A stretch of DNA of 64,000 nt from the NCBI GenBank assembly GCA_029260755.1, contig JAJDCQ010000116.1:1-64000 (forward strand). The letters run 5' to 3'. The translations under genes and the position numbers were made by a program. Position 1 is the stretch's first letter. Each line of letters starts with the position of its first letter. Source of the DNA: Planctomycetota bacterium. Its GTDB lineage: Bacteria; Planctomycetota; J058; JAJDCQ01. The notes under the pieces are model-generated. The model made no database searches, was not told the origin of the DNA, and saw nothing but the letters and a program-made list of their open reading frames with translations. This document shows, piece by piece, positions 40,799-50,000 of the stretch.

Positions 40799-43444
40799 TT
40801 GCCTCATCCCCTCCATGACTCGAGCGCCGGGGATCCTCTTCGCGACTCGGACGTCCACGAGCCGCCCGGGGCGCGCGACTCCGGCTCGGGCTCCGGCAAG
40901 TCCGCGGGCGGCTCCAGCCTCCGCGGCAGCCTCGGGATCCTCGCCCTCGGCGATGTCTTCCGCGAGCTCGCCGAGGACCGCCGCACCGGCACCCTGAGCG
41001 TCCGGGCGAGCGACGGCCGCGAGAAGCGGATCTTCTTCTCGCGCGGCGAGATCGCGCTCCTCTCCGGCGGCCAGAAGCGACGCTTCCGCCTCGGCGAGGC
41101 GCTCGTCGCCGGCGGCACGGTCCGGCCCGAGGACCTCGACGCGGCCCTCGCGATCCAGCGCGAGAAGCGCGGCCTCCTCGGCGAGATCCTCGTCGCCGAG
41201 GGCTTCTGCAGCGCGGAGCACGTCGAGGCGGTCGTGCGCGGCCAGCTCGAGGACGAGATCTGCGATGTCTTCCTCTGGCCCGCCCCGCAGGTCGAGTTCC
41301 ACCGGGACGATCGACCGCCCGATCTCGATCGTTCGAACGTGACGCGGCTGCCGATCCCCGCGACCAGCCTCGCGCTCCAGGCGCTGCGCCGCCTCGAGGA
41401 GTGGCGCGAGATCTCGGTCCACGTCCGCTCGCCGCGCGAGGTCTTCCTCCTCGTCGACGAGGACGCGCTCGCGGCCGCCGACCTGTCGGACGAGCTCCGC
41501 TCGGCCATCGCCCGCCTCGACGGGAGCGTCTCCCTCGAGACGGTCGCCCAGGCCTCCTCGACGGGCGAGTTCACCCTCTTCGGCGCCGTCGCCCGGCTCG
41601 TCGCGGCCGGCGCCGTCCGCGGCCTCTCGGCCGAGGAGCTCGGCGCGCGCGCGCAGGTCGCCTCGGGGCGCGGCGACGCGGTCCACGCCGCCGTCTACCT
41701 CGAGCGCCTCGTCGAGCTCGCCCCGACCGACCGCGCGCGCCGTGCTCGCCTCGCCGCCGCCCTGACCGCCGCGGACGACGCCGAGCGCGCGGCCGAGCAG
41801 TGGCGGATCATCGCCGACCACGCCGAGCGGGCGGGCGTCGGCGACGAGGAGCGCGCGGCGCTCGAGGCGCTCCTCGCCCTCCGGCCGGACGACGCGGATG
41901 CCCGCCGCCGCCTGACGAGCGTCGCGCGCCGATCACGGTCATCGCTGGTCGTGATCGCGCTCGCCGTCCTCCTCGCGGGCGGCGGCGCGCTTACTTGGTA
42001 CTCGAGCCGCGACGGATCGGCGGCCGTCGCCGAGCGGATCGCCCGCGCCCGGGCGCTCGAGGCGAACGGCGACCTCGCCGGCGCGTTCGTCCTCCTCCGC
42101 GAGGTCATCCGCGACGCCCCGACCGCCGCGGCCGCCGCCGAGGTGGAGCTCCCGCTCCGGGTCCGCGACGCCCCGCCCGGCCTCGACATCCGGATCGGCG
42201 GACACACCCGCGGCCACACGACCGGGCTGGCGACCGTCGTCCGCTTCTCCCCGCGCGAGCTGCCGGCGGAGGGCGCGCTCACCCTCGAGCTCGTCCGCGG
42301 CGACGTGGTCGTCCACGCGGAGCCGATCCCGATCGGCGAGCTCTTCGATCGCTCGATCCGCGTCGTCCTCCCGCCGCTGTGGACCTACGACGCCGGCGCG
42401 CCGCTCCTCTGGCCGCCCGCGCAGATCGACGGCGACGAGCCGATGGCGTGGGTCGCGACGTCCGACGGCCGGCTCCACGCCCTGCTCCTCCGGATCGGCC
42501 GCCCCGACCCCCGCCTCCCCGTTCGCTCCGTCGCCGCCTGCAGCCCGCCGGGCGCGATCGCCGGAGAGGACGGCGAGACGCTCGCGATCCTCGGGACGTC
42601 CGAGGGCGAGGTGATCGGGATCCGCGCGAGGAACGGCACGCCCGCGTTCGGCGTGCCCGCCGACGGCCTCGTCCGGGTCGCGCCCGTCGCCGTCCCGGCG
42701 GGCGGTCTCGTCGTCTGGGCCGACGCGACCGGCACCCTCCACTCCCGCGCCCTCTCCGACCCGACGATCGGCGCGCGTCACCAGGTCGCCGAGCGGCCGA
42801 TCCGCGCGCTCGCCGCCCTCGCCCCCGACAGCCTCGTCGTCGTCGCGGGCGACGAGCGCGGCCAGGTGATCGCCCTCGACGCGGCCACCGGCGAGACGCG
42901 CTGGCGATTCGACGCCGGCGGGATCGTCGCCGCGATCGTCTCGGCGGGCGACCGGGTCGCGATTCACTCGGTCCGCCCGGCCGCCGGGCGACCGGGGGAG
43001 GAGGAAGCGCGGCTCCACGTCCTCGACGCCGCCTCGGGAGAGCCGACGCCGAGCAGCCTCGACCTCGACGTGCCCTCCGACGCGCGGGGAACCTCGCTCG
43101 CCGCGGCCGGCCCGCTCGTCGTGATCGCCCGGAACGGCTCGGTGTCGGCCATCGCGAGCGACGGCGCCGTCGCGTGGACGCGCCCGCTCGTCGAGCTCTG
43201 GCCCGAGGCGACCCCGGACGCGGACGCGATCGTCCGTCTCGGCGCGTCGCGCGACGGCCGCCGCGTCCACATCGCGACCGACGCGGGCGACCTCGCCGAG
43301 CTCGACGCCGTCGATGGGTCGCTTCGCTGGCGGGGGAGCCTCGCCGAGGAGGCGAGCCCGGTCACGGGTCCGCTCGAGCTCGGGGGGACCGTGCTCGTCG
43401 GCGATGCCGAGGGGCGGATCCATGGGTTCCCGACGGCGCCGTGA
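40799..43444 (+). CDS. DUF4388 (PATAN) protein with membrane segment and PQQ-like propeller
   Basis: About 881 residues from a TTG with GAGAGG 12 bases upstream; no ATG or GTG is usable, so the start is uncertain. Order: a DUF4388 domain (SLGILALGDVFRELAEDRRTG, then IFFSRGEIALLSGG, about 40-90), a helical region ending in TPR-like helices, one membrane segment (SSLVVIALAVLLAGGGALTWYS, about 380-400), then a beta-propeller of PQQ-like blades (VIALDAATGETRWRFDAGG; LAELDAVDGSLRWRG). DUF4388 proteins regulate surface behaviour or signalling in delta-proteobacteria and planctomycetes. It starts 55 bases after the toxin gene. Confidence 0.82.
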   Translation: MPHPLHDSSAGDPLRDSDVHEPPGARDSGSGSGKSAGGSSLRGSLGILALGDVFRELAEDRRTGTLSVRASDGREKRIFFSRGEIALLSGGQKRRFRLGEALVAGGTVRPEDLDAALAIQREKRGLLGEILVAEGFCSAEHVEAVVRGQLEDEICDVFLWPAPQVEFHRDDRPPDLDRSNVTRLPIPATSLALQALRRLEEWREISVHVRSPREVFLLVDEDALAAADLSDELRSAIARLDGSVSLETVAQASSTGEFTLFGAVARLVAAGAVRGLSAEELGARAQVASGRGDAVHAAVYLERLVELAPTDRARRARLAAALTAADDAERAAEQWRIIADHAERAGVGDEERAALEALLALRPDDADARRRLTSVARRSRSSLVVIALAVLLAGGGALTWYSSRDGSAAVAERIARARALEANGDLAGAFVLLREVIRDAPTAAAAAEVELPLRVRDAPPGLDIRIGGHTRGHTTGLATVVRFSPRELPAEGALTLELVRGDVVVHAEPIPIGELFDRSIRVVLPPLWTYDAGAPLLWPPAQIDGDEPMAWVATSDGRLHALLLRIGRPDPRLPVRSVAACSPPGAIAGEDGETLAILGTSEGEVIGIRARNGTPAFGVPADGLVRVAPVAVPAGGLVVWADATGTLHSRALSDPTIGARHQVAERPIRALAALAPDSLVVVAGDERGQVIALDAATGETRWRFDAGGIVAAIVSAGDRVAIHSVRPAAGRPGEEEARLHVLDAASGEPTPSSLDLDVPSDARGTSLAAAGPLVVIARNGSVSAIASDGAVAWTRPLVELWPEATPDADAIVRLGASRDGRRVHIATDAGDLAELDAVDGSLRWRGSLAEEASPVTGPLELGGTVLVGDAEGRIHGFPTAP

Positions 43445-43474
43445 TCGACGTTCCTGGAACCACGCAAACGGCAT

Positions 43475-43568
43475 CTCACGCAAAGGCGCGAAGGCGCCAA
43501 GGATCGTTGCTCTGATCCGAGATCTCGACCTGGCAGAGCCCCTTTGCGCCTTTGCGCCTTCGCGTGAG
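43475..43568. repeat. Long hairpin with arms of 9-nt tandem units (family C, 'GCGCAAAGG')
   Basis: Arms 43475-43502 and 43541-43568 are inverted copies, matching at about 25 of 28 positions. Both are runs of 9-nt units of the type gcgcaaagg / gcgcgaagg / gcgccaagg. The loop of 38 bases is unrelated. It lies between the DUF4388 gene and the end of cinA and fills most of that gap. Confidence 0.85.
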
Positions 43569-43650
43569 GTTTCGTCGTTCGGAACAGATCACGCGCACCG
43601 GCGTTGAGTGAGAGTCCGCACCAGAAGCCTCGGCGTTCCTGGAAGGAACC

Positions 43651-44979
43651 TCAGCCCCCCCCATCCGAGCGCGCCGCCAGCCGATCCTCCAACCAGACCC
43701 GCAACCGATCGAGCATCGTCATCGCCGAGAGCGCCCGGACCCGCTCGCGCCCGTGGCCGCCGCGGGCGAGCGCGCCGAACCTTCGCTCGATCACCTCGGT
43801 GAACGGCTGTCCGCCCTTGGGCGAGGCGTCGATCGCCATGTAGACGAGGCCGACCGGCTTCTCGGCGGTGCCCCCATCGGGCCCCGCGATCCCGGTGACG
43901 CTCACCGCGACGTCGGCGCCGCTCCGGATCCGCGCGCCGCTCGCCATCGCCTGGGCGACCTCGGCGCTGACCGCTCCGTGGGCCTCGATGAGACCGGGGT
44001 CGACGCCGAGGCGATCGCTCTTCGCGGCGTTGCTGTAGGTGACGGCCGACTCGAGGAAGCTCTTGGAGATCCCGCCGACGCGCGTGATGAGCGCGGCCGC
44101 CATCCCGCCGGTGCACGACTCGGCGAACGCGAGGCGGGTGCCGGTCCGCTCGAGGAGATCGGCGACCACCTCGGGGAGGTCGCGTCCGTCGCGATCGACG
44201 ACCCGCCGCCCGAGGCGCTCGGCGATCGCGTCGGCGCGGGCCCGCGCGCCGGCCGTCGCCGCCTCGACGTCGTCGCCCGAGGCGGTGACCGTGATGCGGA
44301 CGGTCCCGTCGCGGACGTTCAGGCTGACGGCGGGATCATCATCGCGACACAGATCGGCGATCGCCGCGTCGAGCTTGCTCTCGCTCATCCCGAAGACGAC
44401 GAGCGTCGAGCTCGAAAAGTTCGGCGCGCCGAGCGCGTGGGCGAGCATCCGGAGCTGCGGCGCGACGTGCGCGTCGAACATCGCGTCGAGCTCGTGCGGC
44501 ACGCCGGGCAGCGCGTAGATGCGGCTGGTCAGGCCGTCGTGGGGGAGGTCGAGGTCGAGGCGGAACCCGAAGGCCGTCCCGCGCGAGTTCGGGAGCCCGA
44601 CCGCCTTCTCCGGGAAGAGCCCCTGACGGGCGTTGTTCTCGGGCATCTCTCGCCCGAGGGCGTCGAAGATCATCTTCACGTGGGCCAGCGCCGCCTCGTC
44701 GGTGCGCAGCTCCTGCTCGGCGACGGCGGCGGCCGCGTCGCGGGTGATGTCGTCGATCGTCGGCCCGAGCCCTCCGCTCAGGATCACGACGTGGGCGCGC
44801 CGCGCGGCGAAGCGGATCGCCTCGACGATGTCGGGGAGACGGTCGGCGACGCAGACGTGGTAGGCGACCTCGAAGCCCATCCCGGCGAGCTTCGGGTCGA
44901 GGCGCTGGCCGTTGGTGTCGGCGAGCCGTCCGTCGACGAGCTCGCTCCCGATCGCGACGATCGCGGCGCGCGGCTTCAT
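43651..44979 (-). CDS. cinA: CinA family protein (MoaB-like domain plus NMN deamidase domain)
   Basis: 442 residues. The N-terminal molybdopterin-binding-like domain has AIGSELVDGRLADTNGQRL and ILSGGLGPTIDDITRD. The C-terminal PncC-type domain (about 275-430) has AESCTGGMAAALITRVGGISKSF and VSVTGIAGPDGGTAEKPVG. The family hydrolyses NMN to nicotinate mononucleotide (pyridine nucleotide recycling) and in some members ADP-ribose. The ATG overlaps the stop of the LpoB-like gene, so translation is coupled in an argG-like - lpoB-like - cinA operon. Confidence 0.93.
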   Translation of the reverse strand: MKPRAAIVAIGSELVDGRLADTNGQRLDPKLAGMGFEVAYHVCVADRLPDIVEAIRFAARRAHVVILSGGLGPTIDDITRDAAAAVAEQELRTDEAALAHVKMIFDALGREMPENNARQGLFPEKAVGLPNSRGTAFGFRLDLDLPHDGLTSRIYALPGVPHELDAMFDAHVAPQLRMLAHALGAPNFSSSTLVVFGMSESKLDAAIADLCRDDDPAVSLNVRDGTVRITVTASGDDVEAATAGARARADAIAERLGRRVVDRDGRDLPEVVADLLERTGTRLAFAESCTGGMAAALITRVGGISKSFLESAVTYSNAAKSDRLGVDPGLIEAHGAVSAEVAQAMASGARIRSGADVAVSVTGIAGPDGGTAEKPVGLVYMAIDASPKGGQPFTEVIERRFGALARGGHGRERVRALSAMTMLDRLRVWLEDRLAARSDGGG

Positions 44980-45524
44980 GGGCGGGGGTGTCGCTCCGAG
45001 TTCATCCACACGACCTCCTGGGCTTCGGCGTCGCCGGCGATGTGGGTCGCCACGAGCGAGAACGACCAGCGCCGCTGCGCGCCGGTGATCTCCTCGGAGA
45101 TGTCGCCGGCGACGAACAGCTCGGCGCCGGCGCCCCGCGCCGCGTGGATCACGCGCTCGACGCCGCTTCCCTCGGGCAGATCCTCGGGCTCGACGATTCG
45201 AAAGCGTCCGGAGCTCGCGAACGCGACGCGGAGGCGCCGGGCGAGCTCGTCGGTGTCGACGAACTTCGAGGTGCGGTTGGTGAGCGACCCGACCGTCACC
45301 GCGAGGCGGGCGCCGTCGGCCGCCCTCGGGAGATGCGGGAACGAGATCAGGTCGACGGCGAGCTCGTCGGCCATCGCGTCGAGCGCCTCGGGCGTGAGCT
45401 TCACCGGCGCGCCGGCGGGCCCGTCGTCGACCTCGTCGGTCGAGGAGCACCCGAGGGCGGCGCCGAGCACCACGGGCAGCAGGAGCGCCGCGGCGGCGCG
45501 AAGAAGGGGTCGGCGCGGGCTCAC
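44976..45524 (-). CDS. LpoB-like lipoprotein
   Basis: 182 residues from a GTG. Signal peptide with lipobox GAALGC (Cys26). The mature domain follows the pattern of LpoB-type penicillin-binding-protein activators: ALDAMADELAVDLI, then LAVTVGSLTNRTSKFVDTDELARRLRVAF, SSGRFRIVEPEDL, and the strand pair AELFVAGDISEE...RRWSFSLVATHI; segments lie at about 48-170. LpoB stimulates PBP1b in proteobacteria, but related proteins elsewhere have unknown targets. The stop overlaps the cinA start, and the gene begins 8 bases after the argG-like gene. Confidence 0.65.
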   Translation of the reverse strand: MSPRRPLLRAAAALLLPVVLGAALGCSSTDEVDDGPAGAPVKLTPEALDAMADELAVDLISFPHLPRAADGARLAVTVGSLTNRTSKFVDTDELARRLRVAFASSGRFRIVEPEDLPEGSGVERVIHAARGAGAELFVAGDISEEITGAQRRWSFSLVATHIAGDAEAQEVVWMNSERHPRP

Positions 45525-45532
45525 GGTCTCGC

Positions 45533-46732
45533 TCAGTCCGCCTCGGAGATGTCCTTGAGCCACGCCTCGGGGCGGGCCTGCTGGCTCGCGCTGTAGAGGC
45601 GCATGAACCCCTGCTCGATCTCCCCGGAGCTCCCGGACCGTCCCGCGTTGAACAGCGTGAACGGCGACCGGCAGCCGGACGCGGTCGCCGACCCCTTGAA
45701 GAGGCGGATCCGCACCTCGCCGCTGACCGGGTCGTTCGCGTAGCGGAAGAACGCGTCGAGGGCGCAGCGGAGCTCGTTGAACCAGTGACCGTCGTAGACG
45801 AGCTGCAGCCAGCGCTGGCTGAGGTTGCGCTTGTAGTAGAGGAGCTCGCGACTGAGGACGAGCTGCTCGAGCGCCTCCTTCGCGCGGTGGAGGATCGCGG
45901 CGGCCGGCGCCTCGTAGACGTCGCGCGTCTTGATCCCGAGGAGGCGGTCCTCGACCCGCTCGACGCGGCCGACGGCGTGCTTGCCGCCGAGATCGTTCAG
46001 GCGCCGGATCAGCGGGATCAGGTCGAGCTGCTTCCCGTCGATCGCGATCGGGACGCCCGAGTCGAACGAGAGGACGAGCTCGGCCGCCTCGTCCGTCGCA
46101 TCCTCGGGGCGAACGGTCATCACCCGCAGGTCGCTCGGGACATCCGACCACGGCTCGAGGTCCTCGGCGGTGTCGCAGACGACCCCCCAGAGGGTCTCGC
46201 GGATCGAGAAGCGCTGCCGGTCGTCGAGGTCGCAGGGGACGTCGTGGCGCTTCGCGTAGCTCTGCATCTGCGCGAAGTCGTGGAGGTCGAGCTCGCGGAG
46301 CGGGTGGACGACCTCGATGTCGGGGGCGATGGCGGCGGCCGCGCTCGCGAAGCGGATCTGGTCGTTGCCCTTCCCCGTGGATGCATGCGCGATCGCCCGG
46401 CATCCCTCCTGCTGGGCGATGCGGACGACCTCGGCGACGACGAGGGGGCGGGCGAGGGCGGGGGCGAGGCAGAGGGACGCGTCGTGATTGGCGGAGCCGG
46501 CCCGGAGCGCGGGCAGGATGTAGTCGCGGCCGAAGCGCTCCCGGAGGTCGCCGACGTGCGCGCTCGTCGCGCCGCAGTCGAGACTTCGCTCGCTCACGGT
46601 GAGGGCGTCGGCCCGCTGGCCGAGGTTCGGGGTGAAGGTGATGACCTCGTAGCCCCTGCGCATGCGGAGCGCGTGGAGCGCGACGCGCGCGTTGAGACCA
46701 CCGGAGAAGGCGAGGACCACTCGGCCGGGCAT
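45533..46732 (-). CDS. Argininosuccinate synthase homologue with altered ATP-loop
   Basis: 399 residues; ATG with GAGG 4-5 bases upstream. Overall it follows argininosuccinate synthase (ATP-dependent joining of citrulline and aspartate): ASTGKGNDQIRF, FSIRETLWG, VERVEDRLLGIKTRDVYEAPA, VYDGHWFNELRCALDAF and EVRIRLFKGSAT. However the pyrophosphatase loop, SGGLDTS in true enzymes, reads SGGLNARV (10-17), with the catalytic-type Asp and the Ser/Thr lost. YEGRYLLGTSLARP is replaced by a shorter SANHDASLCLAPALARP. It may be a divergent ArgG or a repurposed paralogue, so I give no symbol. The neighbours (LpoB-like, cinA) are not arginine genes. Confidence 0.85.
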   Translation of the reverse strand: MPGRVVLAFSGGLNARVALHALRMRRGYEVITFTPNLGQRADALTVSERSLDCGATSAHVGDLRERFGRDYILPALRAGSANHDASLCLAPALARPLVVAEVVRIAQQEGCRAIAHASTGKGNDQIRFASAAAAIAPDIEVVHPLRELDLHDFAQMQSYAKRHDVPCDLDDRQRFSIRETLWGVVCDTAEDLEPWSDVPSDLRVMTVRPEDATDEAAELVLSFDSGVPIAIDGKQLDLIPLIRRLNDLGGKHAVGRVERVEDRLLGIKTRDVYEAPAAAILHRAKEALEQLVLSRELLYYKRNLSQRWLQLVYDGHWFNELRCALDAFFRYANDPVSGEVRIRLFKGSATASGCRSPFTLFNAGRSGSSGEIEQGFMRLYSASQQARPEAWLKDISEAD

Positions 46733-47072
46733 GCGACCTCGATGGGGCGGCAACCCCTGATCTGAGAAGGCGATCGTAGCCGCGCCCGGGGACGCCGTCA
46801 ACGCGAGACGGCCCGATCGACGCCGCGCGCCGACGGGCACCGACGGGGATCGACGGGCGTCGGCTTTCGCGACGCTCGGCGTGGGGAATCTCCGTCGCTT
46901 CCCGGGCGCGGGGCGGCGCCCTCCCTCCTAAACGCCTGCGAACGCGGCGCTCGCTCGGAGCGCGGCGCGTTGGCTTGAGCTTTGCTCGCGTCCCCGACCG
47001 CGACGGCAGCGGCGTCGGGGTGACGGGATCGACCACGGTCCCGCGGCCGGCCCGTGCGATCGGGAGTCGACG
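46733..47072. other. Gene-free divergent intergenic region
   Basis: 340 bases between the divergent argG-like gene and the xxPL-repeat gene. At 46831-46860 there are three tandem 10-nt units (CGACGGGCAC, CGACGGGGAT, CGACGGGCGT). No reliable promoter pair, terminator or small gene is visible; promoters for both flanking genes should lie here. Confidence 0.4.
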
Positions 47073-50000
47073 ATGACGAGACGGCGACGGACGCCAGCCA
47101 TTCAACCGGACCGCGGCGGCGGCGGCGGACGGGCGAGCATCGGCCGGGCGCTCGCGCTCGCGGCGCTCGCCGTCGTCTCCCCGGCCGTCGCGCTCGCCGA
47201 CGAAGACGGCCCGCCGCCCGTCGCCGACGATGAGGCTTCCGACGACGAGGCGCCGGCCGAGGTCGATGTCGACCCCGAGGTCGAGGTCGTCGAGGACGAG
47301 CTCGGCGACCTCGCCGACGACGACGCGAGCGCGCTCGCCTCGGACCGCGGCGTCGAGTTCCGGCGCCGCCACGGCCTCAACCTGTGGCCGCTCCTCGAGC
47401 GGCGCCACGGCCGCCTCGAGGGGGACTCCAAGCTCACGATCGCCTGGCCCGTCTTCGAGTGGGAGCGGGAGGGAAGCTCGCGCGAGGTCGCCGTCCGGCC
47501 CTTCTTCACCTACGCCAGCGCGCCGACGCGCGACGAGTACGACTGGAGCATGCTCTGGCCGCTCGTCCAGGGCTGGCGCGAGAACGGCGAGAGCCACGCC
47601 CACGCCCTGCCGCTGTTCTGGCACACGGCGAGCGAGACCGAGTCGCTCGACGTCGTCGCGCCGCTGTTCGCGAGCTACCAGGACCTCGAGGAGGAGCTCT
47701 CCGTCTTCGTGGCGCCCGGCTTCCTCTCGTGGCGCGAGGGCGAGGAGCGGAGCATCCATCTCTGGCCGCTGTTCGGATACCGCTCGGGCGAGGGCGGACG
47801 CCGCGGCTGGTCGACCCTCTGGCCGCTCGTCGGCCACGACGTCGACCCGAGCGCCGACGCCGTCTCGACCGACTTCCTCTGGCCGCTCGCCCGCTACGAG
47901 CGCCGCGGCGACGACGAGGTCCACGCCCGCGCCCTGCCGCTGTTCTCCTACGGGCGGCGCGGCGACTCGAGCCACCTCCTCGCCCTGCTCGGCGGTCAGT
48001 GGTCGACCCCGTCGTGGAGCGCCGGCTTCGCCCTCCCGGCGGCCTTCTGGGGCAACGGCTGGTGGAGCGCCGGCGACCGGCACCTGATCACGCCGCTCGG
48101 CGGCGCGGTCTGGTCGGCCGACCCCGACGACGCGGACGTCAGCGCCGTCTGGGGGCCCTACATCCACGCGCGGAACGGCTCCGGCGAGCGGCAGGTCGAC
48201 GTCGCGTTCCCGTTTCTCTGGCGCTTCGTCGACCGAGACGGCGGGGCGGCCCACGTCTTCCCGTTCTACGGCCATCACTGGGACCAGGACCCCGACGACC
48301 CGAGCGACCCGGGCACCCAGAGCCGGTTCGTCCTCTTCCCTCTCTACGGCGACCTCGACGACCGTCGCCGCCAGGAGCGCGGCGTCGACGTCCTCTGGCC
48401 GCTCGTCTCGTGGCGCAGCTCCCCGACGCGAACCCACGTCCGCGCGATGCCGCTCTTCCTGTCGGAGTCGCAGGGAGAGCAGGGGGAGCGCTTTCAGGCG
48501 CTCGTCACCGTTCCGGCCTTCTTCTGGTTCAAGTGGCCGCTCGTGGGGACGAGCTTCACCTTCACGCCCGTCTTCGCCCGCTACTCGAGCGCGCCGCCGG
48601 GGCCCGAGGGCGCGCCGCCGCAGCGGGAGACCGACCGGTTCTTCCTCCTCGGGAACCTCATCACCGGGGCCAAGGACCACCGCCGCGACGAGAACGGGGA
48701 GCTCCTCGGGTCCTCGTTCGACGAGATCGGCGTCCTGTGGCCGCTCGCCGGTCGGCGCACCCGCGCCGACGGGTCGGCGACCACCTGGGCGTTGCCGCTC
48801 ATCTACCGCGACGCCGGGGCGGACCACGACGGCGACGGCGACTACGACTCGACGACCGTCCTCGGGCCGCTCTACATCGGCCACCGCGACCACGATGGGG
48901 ATGAGGACATCGACATCATCCCGCCGCTCCTCTACGCCGAGAGCGACGTTCGCCGCGAGGGCGGGGCGTCGAGCTCGTGGCGGCTCCTCGGCCCGGCGTG
49001 GTTCTCCTACGACCGGACCTTCGGCGCCGTCGTCGAGTCCGCCGGCTCGCCCGACGAGACCGTCGTGACCGAGCGCCACGAGCGCCTCCGGATCGTCGGC
49101 CCGTTCCTCGGCGGCTTCCACGACGACGGGTGGGGCGAGCGGACCGGCTGGGTGGCGCCGCTCTGGTTCGGCGGGCGCGAGGACGACGCGACCGGCGAGC
49201 CCGAGACCGACTGGGACGTCGTGCCGCCGCTGCTCTACGCCGAGTACGACCGGCGCCTCTCGGAGACCCGCGAGGAGCGCCTGCGGCTGATCGCGCCGCT
49301 GTGGTTCTCGTGGGACCACGACCACGCCCCGTTCGACTCGGGGCAGGAGCGGACCGAGTGGATCCGGATCCTCGGCCCGGGGCTCGCGGGACACGTCAAC
49401 GACGGCGACGCCGAGAAGGCGAGCTGGATCTTCCCGCTCCTCTGGGACGTCCACGACGGGGCGGACCGGGTCACCCTCGCGCTGCCGCTCTGGGCGCGCG
49501 TCGAGGACAGCCGCTGGCGCCTCGACAGCTTCCTCGGGCCGGTCGGGCTCCACCGCCGTCGCTTCGCGCGGCCGGGCTACGCATCCGAGGATGTCACGAG
49601 CCGCGACCTCGACGTCCTCTGGCCCCTCATCCACTACGGCTGGGAGGGCGACGGCGCGGGCGGAACCGAGAGCTCGTTCCGGGCGTTCCCGCTTCTCTTC
49701 GCCGGCGGCGGCCGCTCCGAGCGCTGGCTCGTCGCGCCGCCGCTCCTCTGGGACTTCGAGAGCGACTACTCCCGGACCTTCCACCTATGGCCGCTCTTCG
49801 GCTACTGGAGGCGCGGCCGCGGCGACGGGACGACCCGCACCGGCTGGTCGACGCTCTACCCGCTCGTCATGCGCGAGACGAACCCGGGGCAGGAGTGGAG
49901 CGAGACGAGCGTCCTGTGGCCGCTCTTCCACGACGAGCGCAGCCCCCACTACACCGAGAGCCGGCTCCTCCCGATGTGGTGGTACGAGCGAAGCGGGATC

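Noticed and set aside
46831..46860. Fifth 9-nt-unit hairpin
   Set aside because: Three tandem units of 10 nt, but no inverted partner arm was found; chance in GC-rich DNA is possible.
45525..49784. Very long open frame antisense to the xxPL-repeat gene, running into the LpoB-like gene
   Set aside because: Low-complexity charged translation with no recognisable domain. The plus-strand protein has a signal peptide and a regular repeat.
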